A DNA stretch of 64,000 nucleotides from the NCBI RefSeq assembly GCF_009749385.1, contig NZ_WBIN01000012.1, positions 62,001-126,000 on the forward strand. Direction: 5' to 3'. Each line of letters starts with the position of its first letter. The stretch's first letter is position 1. Under the pieces are notes generated by a model. It was given only the letters and a program-made list of their open reading frames with translations, was not told where the DNA came from and ran no database searches. This DNA comes from Agromyces allii (GTDB lineage: Bacteria; Actinomycetota; Actinomycetes; Actinomycetales; Microbacteriaceae). Below, piece by piece: positions 26,789-37,409 of this stretch. The position numbers and the translations under genes were made by a program.

Positions 26789-28693
26789 GTGACGGCATCA
26801 GAGGCGAACGCGGCGAACGCTCCGGCACCACTCATGACGCACCGGCAGATCCTGCTGGTGATCTTCGGACTGATGTCCGCCATGTTCCTCTCGGCCCTCG
26901 ACCAGACGATCGTCGGCACCTCGATGCGCACGATCGCCGACGACCTCGGCGGGCTCGACCTGCAGGCGTGGGTGACGACGGCCTACCTGATCACCGCGAC
27001 GATCACGACGCCGATCTACGGCAAGCTCAGCGACCTGTTCGGGCGGCGCCCGCTGTTCCTCTTCGCGATCGGCATCTTCCTGCTGGGCTCGCTGCTGTCG
27101 GGCATGTCGCAGACCATGTACCAGCTCGCGGCGTTCCGGGCGCTGCAGGGCATCGGCGCGGGCGGGCTCATGGCGCTGCCGCTCGCGATCATGGGCGACA
27201 TCCTCGCGCCCCGCGAACGTGCGAAGTACCAGGGCTACTTCCTCGCCGTGTTCGGCGTCTCGAGCGTCATCGGCCCGTTGATCGGCGGGCTGCTCTCGGG
27301 CACCGAGGAGATCCTCTTCGTCGCCGGCTGGCGGTGGGTGTTCCTCGTGAACATCCCGGTGGGCATCGTCGCGCTGTTCATGGTCGTGCGGTTCCTGCAC
27401 ATCCCGCGGTTCAGGACGCCAGGGAAGGTGCGCATCGACTGGTGGGGCGCGACCTTCGTGATCGTCGCGCTCGTGCCGTTGCTGATCGTGGCCGAGCAGG
27501 GCACCGAATGGGGCTGGGACTCGGTCGCCGCGATCGCCTGCTACGTCGTGGGCGCCATCGGCATCGTGGCGTTCATCCTCGTCGAGATCGCGATGAAGCA
27601 GGACGCGCTGCTGCCGATGAGGCTCTTCCGCATCCCGACGTTCTCGGTCATCGCGGGCCTGGGCCTGCTCGTCGGCTTCGCGATGTTCGGCGCGATGATG
27701 ACGATCCCGCTGTACCTGCAGCTCGTCGAGGGCGCCACGCCGGCCGAGAGCGGACTGCTCATGCTGCCGTTGATCCTCGGCCTCATGGTCTCGTCGATCG
27801 CGAGCGGGCAGATCATCGCCCGCACGGGCAGGTACCGGGTCTTCCCCATCCTCGGAACCGCGTTCCTCGCCTTGGGCTACCTCTGGCTCACGAATCTCTC
27901 GGCCGACCAGGGCATCTGGTTCATCATGGTCGGCATGGCCGTTCTCGGTCTCGGCCTCGGCCAGCTCATGCAGACCCTCACGATCGCGAGCCAGAACGCC
28001 GTGACCGCGCGCGACATGGGCGTCGCGACGAGTTCGTCGACGTTCTTCCGCCAGATCGGCGGCACGCTCGGCACGGCCGTGTTCTTCTCGCTGCTGTTCT
28101 CACGGCTCGGCGAGACGCTCACGGCGGCCTTCGCCGACCCCGACATCATCGGACCGCTGACCGAGGCAACCCAGGACCCTGCGGTTCAGGCCGACCCCGC
28201 GAACGCCGACATCCTGGCGCTGCTGAGCACGCAGGACCCGGCGCAGATCGGCAACGCGCTCGACACCGACAGCTCGTTCCTCGTCGGCGCCGACCCGCGG
28301 CTCGCCGAACCGTTCCTCGTGGGGTTCAACGACGCGACGGTCTCGGTCTACTGGCTCGGGTTCGTCGTCGCCGTGCTCGCATTCGTCGTCGCCTGGTTCG
28401 TGCCGGCCCTGCCGCTGCGCCAGGTCTCGGCCATGCAGGAGGAGGCCGACGCGAGCGCGGTCGAGGCGGCGACGGCCGCGCAGATCGGCATCGCCACCGA
28501 GCTCGACGAGGCCGAGGCGTTGACGGATGCCGAAGCCGATCGCCGTGCGAAGGTGGGCGCGTTGGGCGTCGAACCCGAGATCGACGAGGTCGCGCTCAGA
28601 GCCGCGCAGCTCTCCGGCTCGCTGATCGAGCCGACGACGACCGGAACGCTGCACGCCATCGAGGACGACGACCTGCCGAAGCGCGGTCGCTGA
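26789..28693 (+). CDS. DHA2-family MFS multidrug exporter
   Basis: 634 aa, 14 membrane segments. LSALDQTIVGTSMRTIADDLGG is the DHA2 TM1 signature (L-D-x-T-I-V), followed by GKLSDLFGRRPLFLFAIGIF (loop 2-3 motif A) and GAGGLMALPLAIMGDILAPRERAKYQG (motif C/antiporter region). Exports hydrophobic drugs or toxic ions by proton antiport. An insertion of about 70 residues rich in Asp/Ala/Gln lies before the last TM (ADPDIIGPLTEATQDPAVQA), as in other actinobacterial EmrB-type proteins, and an acidic cytoplasmic tail of about 90 residues follows. GTG start, leaderless layout, with a palindromic operator. Confidence 0.92.
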   Translation: MTASEANAANAPAPLMTHRQILLVIFGLMSAMFLSALDQTIVGTSMRTIADDLGGLDLQAWVTTAYLITATITTPIYGKLSDLFGRRPLFLFAIGIFLLGSLLSGMSQTMYQLAAFRALQGIGAGGLMALPLAIMGDILAPRERAKYQGYFLAVFGVSSVIGPLIGGLLSGTEEILFVAGWRWVFLVNIPVGIVALFMVVRFLHIPRFRTPGKVRIDWWGATFVIVALVPLLIVAEQGTEWGWDSVAAIACYVVGAIGIVAFILVEIAMKQDALLPMRLFRIPTFSVIAGLGLLVGFAMFGAMMTIPLYLQLVEGATPAESGLLMLPLILGLMVSSIASGQIIARTGRYRVFPILGTAFLALGYLWLTNLSADQGIWFIMVGMAVLGLGLGQLMQTLTIASQNAVTARDMGVATSSSTFFRQIGGTLGTAVFFSLLFSRLGETLTAAFADPDIIGPLTEATQDPAVQADPANADILALLSTQDPAQIGNALDTDSSFLVGADPRLAEPFLVGFNDATVSVYWLGFVVAVLAFVVAWFVPALPLRQVSAMQEEADASAVEAATAAQIGIATELDEAEALTDAEADRRAKVGALGVEPEIDEVALRAAQLSGSLIEPTTTGTLHAIEDDDLPKRGR

Positions 28694-28714
28694 GCGGTTG
28701 CCGCGCGGTCGGCC

Positions 28715-29740
28715 TCAGGCCGAGGCGCGGCGCACGAGGTGCGTCGGCATGATGTTGCGGCGGGGGACGTCGGTCTCGCCGGCGAGGTGCCGCAGCAGCA
28801 GGTCGGCCATCTCGAAGCCCATCTGCTCGGAGGGCTGGTTGACCGTGGTCAGGGGGATGGCCGACGAGGTCGCGGCGGGGCTGTCGTCGAATCCGACGAC
28901 GGCGACGTCGCCGGGCACCGATCGACCGCGCTCGCGCAGCACCGAGAGGGCGCCGGTGGCCATGATGTCGCTCGCGACGAAGATGCCGTCGAGGTCGGGC
29001 ACCCGGTCGAGGAGGCGCCGGGTGGCGGCGACGGCGCCGGCGGCCGTGAAGTCGGCGGTCTCGACGGCGTCGATCGGCAGGCCCGCGGCGCCCATGGCGC
29101 GGCGGTAGCCGTCGAGGCGGTCGACGCTCGCGGGCATGTCGAGCGGGCCGGTCACCGTGCCGATGCGCTTTCGCCCGACGTCGATCAGGTGCTGCGTGCC
29201 GACCGCGCCGCCCTCGACGTTGTCGACGTCGACGAAGAAGTGGTCGCCGGGCTGCGACGGACGCCCGCCGTAGACGAGCGGAAGGAGCATGCCGGCCTCC
29301 TGCTGGAGGTCGTCGCCCTCGTGGTGCGAGATCACGAGCGCGCCGTCGACGACCCCGGAGCGCAGGTATCGCACGGTCTTGTGACCGGGATCGGTCGAGG
29401 CGACGAGCAGGTTGAGCAGGTACTCGCTCTCGTCGAGTCGGCGGGTGATGCCCTGCACGATGGCGGCGAAGTAGGGGTCGCCGAAGAAGAACGCGGTGTC
29501 TTCGGGGACGATCAGTGCGATCGCGCCCGAGGTGCGGCTGGCCAGCGACCGTGCGGCGCGGTTCGGCACGTAGTTCAGCTTGGCGATCGCGGCGTTCACT
29601 GCGGTCAGGACGTCGGGGCTGACCTTGGGCGAGCCGTTCACGACGCGGCTCACGGTCGCGCGCGAGACGTTCGCCTCGCGTGCGACCTCTTCGAGGGTCG
29701 GCGCGGCGGGTCGGGTCTTGATGTCGTCACCCCCCTGCAT
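28715..29740 (-). CDS. LacI-family regulator of the beta-glucoside operon
   Basis: 341 aa. HTH PTLEEVAREANVSRATVSRVVNGSPKVS with hinge LNYVPNRAARSLASR, then a sugar-sensing domain (AIALIVPEDTAFFFGDPYF, GIFVASDIMATGALSVL, VAVVGFDDSPAATSS). Last gene behind the GH1 enzyme but with its own leaderless promoter: TAGACT ends six bases before the ATG. Three palindromes with core GAGAGCGCTCTC stand before the operon's first gene and resemble the CebR cellobiose operator GGGAGCGCTCCC, so this protein is probably a CebR/BglR-type repressor released by cellobiose or a related beta-glucoside. Confidence 0.92.
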   Translation of the reverse strand: MQGGDDIKTRPAAPTLEEVAREANVSRATVSRVVNGSPKVSPDVLTAVNAAIAKLNYVPNRAARSLASRTSGAIALIVPEDTAFFFGDPYFAAIVQGITRRLDESEYLLNLLVASTDPGHKTVRYLRSGVVDGALVISHHEGDDLQQEAGMLLPLVYGGRPSQPGDHFFVDVDNVEGGAVGTQHLIDVGRKRIGTVTGPLDMPASVDRLDGYRRAMGAAGLPIDAVETADFTAAGAVAATRRLLDRVPDLDGIFVASDIMATGALSVLRERGRSVPGDVAVVGFDDSPAATSSAIPLTTVNQPSEQMGFEMADLLLRHLAGETDVPRRNIMPTHLVRRASA

Positions 29741-29862
29741 TCGGTCAGTCTATGTGCGCGTCGACGGCCCCGCGCCCAACGATGTCGGGCGGTGGAGCAC
29801 CGTTCGTTCAGGCGTGGAGCCGTCGACGGATGCCGCGGTGCGGCGGTGTCGGTGCGGCGGCG

Positions 29863-31343
<1,481 letters not shown>

Positions 31344-31347
<4 letters not shown>

Positions 31348-32276
31348 CCCTTCACGGCTCCTGCCATGATGCCGCTGACGAGCTGCTTGCCCGCGAAGAC
31401 GAAGAGGATGAGCAGGGGAATGGTCGACAGCAGCACGCCGGCGAGCACGATCGAGTAGTCGACGAAGTGGTTCGACTGCAGGAGCGAGAGCGCGACGGGC
31501 AGCGTGGGGTCGCTGCGGTCCAGCACGATGAACGGCCAGAAGAAGTTGTTCCACGCGGTCACGAACGTGAAGAGGCCGAGCATGGCCGCCGCGGGGCGCG
31601 CGGCCGGCAGGCCGACCGTGAGGAACGTGCGGAACGAGTTCGCGCCGTCGACGCGGGCCGCCTCGAGCAGCTCGTCGGGCACGGACTGCTGGATGTACTG
31701 CGTCATCCAGAACACGCCGAACGCGGTGACGAGCGCAGGGATGATGATCGCGCCGATGTTGCCGGTCCAGCCGAGGTCGGCGAACAGGATGTACAGCGGC
31801 ACGACGCCGAGCTGCATCGGAACGGCCATGGTTGCGACGACGAAGATCAGCAGCCACTTGCCGCCCTTGAACTTGAGCTTCGCGAACGCCCAGCCGGCGA
31901 GGGTCGAGAAGAACACGACCGAGAGCGCGATGAGGGCCGAGCTGTAGATCGAGTTCCAGAGCGCGCGCCAGAAGTTGACGGCGGGGTCGTTGACGACGGT
32001 GAGGGCGTTCTCGATGAAGTTGCCGCCCGGCAGCCACGACATGTTCGGGTCGCGGATGGTGCCGGCATCGCCCGAGCCGATGAGGAGCGACCAGTAGTAC
32101 GGGAAGAGCGCCGATCCCAGCACGACGGCGAGGGCCGTGTAGACGAACCATCCGGGGCGCGAGCCGCGGACGGGCCGCGACCGCAGGCGACGCTTGGGGT
32201 CCTTCGCGTCGACGGTCACCGCCGTGACGGTGTTCAGGCTGGTGGTGGCCTGGGTGGCGGGTTCCGTGGCGGTCAT
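31344..32276 (-). CDS. Carbohydrate ABC transporter permease, MalG/CebG type
   Basis: 310 aa with six membrane segments after a hydrophilic N-terminal region of about 45 residues. The EAA loop, ELLEAARVDGANSFRTFLTVGLPAARP, contacts the ATPase. Starts at an ATG overlapping the preceding permease stop (32273-32276). No ATPase gene lies in the operon: CUT1-family importers in actinobacteria often share one MsiK-type ATPase encoded elsewhere, which fits this gene set. Confidence 0.94.
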
Positions 32277-33424
32277 CGTGCCACCTCCGTGGTCTTGTCG
32301 TTGGTGTCGGATGTCGCGGCTCCGGTCGAGGTCGAGCCGAAGTCGTCGCGCACGGTGCCGCCGACGCGGTGCTCGAGCTCGGTGCGGGCGGCGATGGCCG
32401 CGGCGCGGCGGTCGCGCCTCGAGCGTCCGTCGCGGGAGCCCTCGTCGCGCACGAGCCGGTTGGTCACGAGCATGTTGACGACGCCGATGGCGAGGATGAT
32501 GAGGAAGAGGATCCAGGCCAGCGCCGCGGCCCGGCCGAAGTTCCACTGGCCCCATCCGATGTCGTACAGGTAGAGCGAGATGGTGAGCCACTGCGAGTTG
32601 GCGCCGCCGGTGCCGAACTGGTCGTACATGCGCGGCTCGTCGAAGATCTGCAGGCCGCCGATGGTCGACGTGATGATGACGAAGATCAGGGTCGGACGCA
32701 GGCTCGGCAGGGTGATCGCCGTGAACTGCCGGAATTTGTTGGCTCCGTCGATGGCGGCGGCCTCGTAGTAGTCGCGCGGGATGGCCTGCATGGCCGCGAG
32801 CAGGATGAGCGTGTTGTAGCCGGTCCAGCGGAAGTTCACCATCGTGGCGATCGCGATGTGGCTCGCGAACGCGTTGCTGTGCCACATGACCGGGGGAAGG
32901 CCGATGTTGCCGAGCAGCGTGTTGATGAGGCCGTACTTGTCGCCGAACATGTTGCTGAAGATGAGGGCGACGGCGACGGGGGCCATGACGTAGGGCAGCA
33001 GCACGCCCATGCGCCAGAAGGTCTTGGCACGGATGTTCTGGTCGAGCATCGTCGCGATGAAGACCGCGAGGATCAGCTGGGGGACGCTCGAGAGCAGGAA
33101 GATGCTGAACGTGTTGCGCAGGGCGATCCAGAACTTCGGCTGCGTGAGCACGTAGACGTACTGGTCGAACCCGATGAAGGTGCCGCTGTTGCGCACCAGG
33201 TCCCAGTCCATGAAGGAGATCACCGCGGTGTACGCGATGGGGAAGAGCCCGGTGATCGCGAACAGGATGAAGAAGGGGGAGATGTAGAGGTAGGGGGAGA
33301 GCTTGAGGTCCCACTTGCTGAGCTTGTGCCCGAAGGCGATGCGGCGGGGAGTGCGCTCGGTGCGGTCGGGCCGTGCCTGCTGAGGGCTCGGGGCGGACGG
33401 CGGAGCCGTTTTTGTCGAGGTCAC
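32273..33424 (-). CDS. Carbohydrate ABC transporter permease, MalF/CebF type, with long cytoplasmic tail
   Basis: 383 aa from a GTG start. Six TM segments between residues 45 and 315; EAA loop DYYEAAAIDGANKFRQFTAITLPSLRP. First TM region SPYLYISPFFILFAITGLFPIAYT is typical of MalF-like subunits. After the last TM (LIILAIGVVNMLVTNRLV) there is a 65-residue hydrophilic, Arg/Asp/Thr-rich tail (RDGRSRRDRRAAAIAART...), which most homologues lack; function unknown. About 100 bp behind the binding-protein gene in the same operon. Confidence 0.93.
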   Translation of the reverse strand: MTSTKTAPPSAPSPQQARPDRTERTPRRIAFGHKLSKWDLKLSPYLYISPFFILFAITGLFPIAYTAVISFMDWDLVRNSGTFIGFDQYVYVLTQPKFWIALRNTFSIFLLSSVPQLILAVFIATMLDQNIRAKTFWRMGVLLPYVMAPVAVALIFSNMFGDKYGLINTLLGNIGLPPVMWHSNAFASHIAIATMVNFRWTGYNTLILLAAMQAIPRDYYEAAAIDGANKFRQFTAITLPSLRPTLIFVIITSTIGGLQIFDEPRMYDQFGTGGANSQWLTISLYLYDIGWGQWNFGRAAALAWILFLIILAIGVVNMLVTNRLVRDEGSRDGRSRRDRRAAAIAARTELEHRVGGTVRDDFGSTSTGAATSDTNDKTTEVAR

Positions 33425-33526
33425 GGTCGTTCCTTCGTGGTCTGGTGCCGGTCGTGCGAGGTGCGAGGTGGCGAGAGCGTGGCGGGCCGGGACGAACCCG
33501 ACCCGCCACGTGAGAGGTCGGCTAGG

Positions 33527-34798
33527 TCAGCCGATCGCCTCGACCTCGGAGACCCACTGGTCCCACGAAGCCTTCTTGTCCTGCGTGCCGTCTTCGACGC
33601 GCGTGAGGGCCTGCTGCATGGCGTCGTTCACCTGGAAGTAGAACGGGCCCTTGAAGGGAGCGACGGTGATGGCGTTGGCGCGGTCCGTGAGGATCTGGCC
33701 GACCGGAGCGTTGTTGAAGTACTCGTTGGTCGAGCCGAGGAGCGTGTCGGAGGTGAGGGCCTCGTTCTGGCTCGGGAAGGTGCCGGCGTTCTCGAACGCC
33801 TTGACCTGCTGCTCGGGAGCGGTCAGCCAGTCGGCGAGCTTCTGCGCCTCTTCGACGTTCGCGCCGTTCGCGGGGACGGTCAGGTACGAGCCGCCCCAGT
33901 TGCCGCCGCCGTTCGGGAACGTGTTGGCGATGTCCCATCCGGTGACGTCTTCAGCGTTGCCCGAGATGACGCCGAGCATCCAGCCGGGGCAGAGCATGGT
34001 CGCGAACGCGCCGTTCGAGAGACCGGCGAACCAGTCGTCGCTCCACTGGCCGAGGTGAGCCGACTGCGTCGCGCTGGCGTCGAGCACCTGGTTGTAGAGG
34101 TCCTCGACCTCGGGGTTGGTGGTCGCGGTGATGTCGCCCGAGTCGGGGTCCTCGTACGCGGCCTCGACCTGGTTGATCATGCCCTGGTAGGTGCCGCCGG
34201 CCGAGTCGAAGAACGCGGAGCCGGTCGCTGCGGTGTACTGCGCGCCGACCTCGAAGTACTTGGCCCAGTCGCCGTCGAGGAGCTTGGCGACCTCGTCGCG
34301 GTCGGTCGGGAGGCCGGCAGCTGCGAACAGGTCGGAGCGGTAGCAGACGCCCTCGGGGCCGATGTCGGTGCCGTAGCCGATGAGGTTGCCGTCGGCGTCG
34401 GTCGCTGCGGCGGTCTTCCAGTCGAGCCAGCGGTCCTTCAGGTCGGCGGGAACGGGTGCGAGCAGGTCGGAGTACTGCATGACCTCGGGCAGCCAGTCGA
34501 CCTCGATGGCCTCGACGTCGGCGAGGCCCTTCTTGCCGAGCTTCTGGAAGTAGTTGGCGCGGGCGTCGTTCGACGTCGCGGCGACGTTCTGCACGACCTT
34601 CACGTTCGGGTTCGCGTCCATGTACTCCTGGAGGAGTTCGTCGGTGTAGCCGAAGTCGTTGAACGTCGCGACCGTCAGTTCGACCTGGCCGCCGTCGCTG
34701 CCCGAGTCGGACGACGGCGCGCAGCCGGCGGCGATGATGGCGATGGATGCGGCGCCTGCGACGGCTGCGATCGCCCTGGTGCGTCGTGAAAGCTTCAC
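33527..34798 (-). CDS. Carbohydrate ABC transporter substrate-binding lipoprotein
   Basis: 423 aa. The GTG at 34798 is chosen because AGGAG lies five bases before it and it gives a lipoprotein signal: KLSRRTRAIAAVAGAASIA ending in the lipobox IIAAGC. Mature domain is a family-1 extracellular solute-binding protein: LTVATFNDFGYTDELLQEYM, EAIEVDWLPEVMQYSDLL, GYGTDIGPEGVCYRSDLF, NAPVGQILTDRANAI. Binds a disaccharide or oligosaccharide, most likely a beta-glucoside such as cellobiose, given the GH1 enzyme and CebR-like operators. First gene of the operon. Confidence 0.94.
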   Translation of the reverse strand: MKLSRRTRAIAAVAGAASIAIIAAGCAPSSDSGSDGGQVELTVATFNDFGYTDELLQEYMDANPNVKVVQNVAATSNDARANYFQKLGKKGLADVEAIEVDWLPEVMQYSDLLAPVPADLKDRWLDWKTAAATDADGNLIGYGTDIGPEGVCYRSDLFAAAGLPTDRDEVAKLLDGDWAKYFEVGAQYTAATGSAFFDSAGGTYQGMINQVEAAYEDPDSGDITATTNPEVEDLYNQVLDASATQSAHLGQWSDDWFAGLSNGAFATMLCPGWMLGVISGNAEDVTGWDIANTFPNGGGNWGGSYLTVPANGANVEEAQKLADWLTAPEQQVKAFENAGTFPSQNEALTSDTLLGSTNEYFNNAPVGQILTDRANAITVAPFKGPFYFQVNDAMQQALTRVEDGTQDKKASWDQWVSEVEAIG

Positions 34799-34866
34799 GG
34801 TCACTCCTTTGTGTGCGTGTGATGGGGTTACGGAATGGTCACGTGAGGACGCGCACACCCACTGGG

Positions 34867-34937
34867 TGAGAGCGCTCTCACGATGCAGCCATGACTCTAC
34901 GAGAGCGCTCTCACGAAAGTCAATGAGAGCGCTCTCA
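34867..34937 (-). promoter_or_regulatory. Three palindromic LacI-type operators before the beta-glucoside operon
   Basis: GAGAGCGCTCTC occurs three times: within TGAGAGCGCTCTCA at 34867-34880 and 34924-34937, and with a C instead of T on the left at 34901-34912. Centre distances are 33 and 24 bases. The core differs only at the outer bases from the CebR box GGGAGCGCTCCC. They lie 70-140 bases upstream of the binding-protein start and probably bind the LacI protein encoded at the end of the operon. Confidence 0.85.
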
Positions 34938-35017
34938 CCGTGGGTGTTCGTTACCGAAGCGTGACCTTCGCGTCGCTCGACCCCGGGCTCGGCCGCACCC
35001 CGGCGTAGAATCGCACG

Positions 35018-35860
35018 ATGTCTGCAGACGAGTTCGACCACCCGTCCGAGGGCGTGCAGCGACGACGACTGACGGTCGCCGGAATCCTGAGCCTCGTGCT
35101 CGTCGCCATCGCCGCGGTCGTCGTGGGTGCCGTGGCCGGCTCCGCGCAGGGCGCGACATCCGGCTCGCACTCGACCGGCGGCAGCGCGACCGGCGGTGCG
35201 ACCGACGGCGCGAGCGACGGCGCGACCGCGACAGCTCGCCCGGCCCCGTCCGAGGCCGTCGCACCCGCCGCGGTCGACACGTTCGACAAGACGGCCAGGT
35301 CGATCGACGACCCGGCGAGCATCTGGGTCGTGGTCAACAAGCTGCGCCCGCTGAACCCGCAGGACTTCGAGCCCGACGACCTCGTCGCGGTGCCGGTCGC
35401 CCACACGTGGGAGCCGCTCATGCGCCAGGAGGCGTCCGACGCGACCGTCGCCATGTTCCAGGCCGCGGCCGACGAGGCCGGCCTGTACCTCGCGTCGAAC
35501 AGTGCGTTCCGCAGCTACTCGACGCAGGTCGACCTCTACGGCGACGGCGATGACCCGACGACCGCGCCGCCCGGGGCGAGCGAGCATCAGACCGGACTGG
35601 CCATCGACATCGGGGCCGAGAACGGGTGCACGTTCGAATGCCTCGAAGACAGCCCTGAGGGCGAGTGGCTGCGCGCCAACGCCTACCGGTTCGGCTTTCT
35701 GCTGCGCTACCCGGCCGACAAGGTCGACGTCACGGGCTACCCGCACGAGGCCTGGCACTACCGCTACATCGGCGTCGAGCTCGCGACCGAGATGCACGAC
35801 ACCGGCTTCACGACCCTCGAGGAGTTCTTCGGGCTCCCTCCGGTGCCGCTGGGCACGTGA
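35018..35860 (+). CDS. D-alanyl-D-alanine carboxypeptidase, VanY/LAS family, membrane anchored
   Basis: 280 aa. Cytoplasmic N terminus, TM segment at about 21-44 (AGILSLVLVAIAAVVVGAVAG), then a 50-residue Gly/Ser/Thr/Ala linker through the wall. The peptidase domain shows the zinc motifs SEHQTGLAIDIG (His and Asp near 190-197) and EAWHYRYIG (Glu and His near 248-251), plus SAFRSYSTQ. Trims pentapeptide stems of peptidoglycan outside the membrane. -10 TAGAAT (35006-35011) ends six bases before the ATG: leaderless. Divergent from the beta-glucoside operon. Confidence 0.93.
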   Translation: MSADEFDHPSEGVQRRRLTVAGILSLVLVAIAAVVVGAVAGSAQGATSGSHSTGGSATGGATDGASDGATATARPAPSEAVAPAAVDTFDKTARSIDDPASIWVVVNKLRPLNPQDFEPDDLVAVPVAHTWEPLMRQEASDATVAMFQAAADEAGLYLASNSAFRSYSTQVDLYGDGDDPTTAPPGASEHQTGLAIDIGAENGCTFECLEDSPEGEWLRANAYRFGFLLRYPADKVDVTGYPHEAWHYRYIGVELATEMHDTGFTTLEEFFGLPPVPLGT

Positions 35861-35878
35861 TGCCCACGTGAGCGTGCC

Positions 35879-35918
35879 GAGCGCACGATGAGCGAGCCGA
35901 GCGCACGATGAGCGAGCG
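35879..35918 (+). repeat. Tandem duplication of the MFS start region creating a 7-codon upstream ORF
   Basis: A 20-base unit (GAGCGCACGATGAGCGAGCC) at 35879-35898 is repeated with one change at 35899-35918. Each copy contains ATGAGCGAG. Translation from the first ATG (35888) gives MSEPSAR and stops at TGA 35909-35911, which overlaps the ATG of the MFS gene (ATGA at 35908). Confidence 0.8.
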
Positions 35919-37278
35919 GATGCCGCGTGCGGCCGCCGCCGGCACGCGTCACCCGCGTCGCGGGCTCGCCCTCTCGGTGCTCATCGCGAACCAGCTGCTC
36001 GCCGGCATCGGCGTCGCGACGGGCATGGCGCTCGCGGCGATCCTCGTGGCCGACCTCACGGGCGTCGTGGCGATGGGCGGTCTCGCGCAGTCGGCGAGCG
36101 TGCTCGGCGCGGCGATCGTCGCGATCCCGCTCGCCCGCCTCGCGGTGCGTTCCGGGCGTCACGTGGCCCTCGCCGTCGGCTACGGGCTCGCGGCGGTCGG
36201 CGCCGTGCTCGTCATCGCGGCGGCGTCGAGCGGCTGGGCCCCGCTCGTGTTCCTCGGGCTGGCCGCGTTCGGCGCGGGGGCCGCGGCAGGCCTGCAGGCG
36301 CGGTTCGCGGCGACCGAGGTGGCGGCGCCCGGCTTCGAGGCGCGGTCGATGTCGCTCGTGCTCTGGGCGACGACGATCGGCTCGGTCGCCGGTCCGCTGC
36401 TCTCCGAGACGGGCGACCGGGTGGGCGCGGCGTTCGGGCTCCCGCCCCTCGTCGGACCCTTCGCGTTCTCGGCGGTCGCGTTCGCGACGTCGACCCTGCT
36501 CGTGGCGACGCTGCTGCGCATGCCGCGTGCGGGCGTGCTCGAGACCGACGCGGTGCCGGATGCCGAGGGCGGGCCGCTCGACCCGGCGTCGCCCGATGCC
36601 GGGCCGGCCTCGGCCGGTGCCGCCGGAGCCGGAGCCGGGTCCGAGCCCGGGGGAGACCCCGCCCGCGAGCCGAGGCCCGTCGGCTCGTTCGCCGCGCTGC
36701 GCGAGGCCTCGCGCCGGCCTCGTTCGTTGTTCGCGATCCTCGCGATCGTGTGCTCGCACACCGTGATGGTCGGGGTCATGGTCATGACGCCGATCCACAT
36801 GACCCAGCACGGCATGTCGCTGAACCTCGTCGGGATCGTGCTCAGCATCCACATCCTCGGCATGTACGGCGCGAGCCCGCTCATGGGCTGGCTCGTCGAC
36901 CGGGTCGGCTCGGTGCGGGTCGTGCTGCTCGGAGCGGCGATCCTCGTCGTGGCGGCGGTCATCGGCATCCTCGCGCCGGGCGACGACGTGCTGTTCGTGC
37001 CGCTCGCGCTCGGTCTGCTCGGCCTCGGGTGGTCGGCCGGCATGATCGGCGGGTCGACGCTGCTCACGACATCGGTCGATTCGCGGTTGCGGGTTCCCCT
37101 CCAGGGGGCGACGGATGCCGCGATGAACGTCGCGGCCGCGGCATCCGCAGCACTTTCGGGGTTGGTGCTGGGCGCCTTCGGATTCGCGGGCGTCAACATG
37201 GTCGCGTTGCTCGTGCTGGTGCCGCTCGCGGTGGTCGGGTTGCGGATGGCGACGTCGCGTCGCGCCGCACCCGTTTGA
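35908..37278 (+). CDS. MFS transporter, unknown substrate
   Basis: 456 aa, 12 TM segments. The first half has LSVLIANQLLAGIGVATGMALAAILVAD and VAIPLARLAVRSGRHVAL (short motif-A-like loop). A cytoplasmic loop of about 75 residues rich in Pro/Ala/Gly/Asp separates the two halves. Second half: CSHTVMVGVMVMTPIHMTQHG and GMYGASPLMGWLVDRVGSVRVVLLG, the better-conserved motif A. Resembles YfcJ/arabinose-efflux-like MFS proteins without specific marks of substrate. Its start was duplicated in tandem (previous entry), giving a coupled 7-residue leader ORF. Other starts further inside are less likely because the first TM begins at about residue 20. Confidence 0.88.
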   Translation: MSERMPRAAAAGTRHPRRGLALSVLIANQLLAGIGVATGMALAAILVADLTGVVAMGGLAQSASVLGAAIVAIPLARLAVRSGRHVALAVGYGLAAVGAVLVIAAASSGWAPLVFLGLAAFGAGAAAGLQARFAATEVAAPGFEARSMSLVLWATTIGSVAGPLLSETGDRVGAAFGLPPLVGPFAFSAVAFATSTLLVATLLRMPRAGVLETDAVPDAEGGPLDPASPDAGPASAGAAGAGAGSEPGGDPAREPRPVGSFAALREASRRPRSLFAILAIVCSHTVMVGVMVMTPIHMTQHGMSLNLVGIVLSIHILGMYGASPLMGWLVDRVGSVRVVLLGAAILVVAAVIGILAPGDDVLFVPLALGLLGLGWSAGMIGGSTLLTTSVDSRLRVPLQGATDAAMNVAAAASAALSGLVLGAFGFAGVNMVALLVLVPLAVVGLRMATSRRAAPV

Positions 37279-37409
37279 ATGCGTTCTCATAGGTCTCCCA
37301 GCGTTCGAGAGGGATCCTCACAAATTCGCGTGTTGGGCTGAAGGCCCCCCGAACAACGACGTGCTGGTGGAAGTCCCCCTCCCCGAACGACGACCCGAAA
37401 CATCACGGT

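Noticed and set aside
28709..28723. Hairpin TCGGCCT-c-AGGCCGA as a terminator of the drug exporter
   Set aside because: It overlaps the 3' coding end of the LacI gene and has a short stem; too weak to call.
37279..37409. A riboswitch (for example of the c-di-AMP type) before the amidase-domain gene
   Set aside because: Such elements often precede wall hydrolases in actinobacteria, but I could not find the conserved core; only a short CCCCGAAC-nACGAC direct repeat is present.
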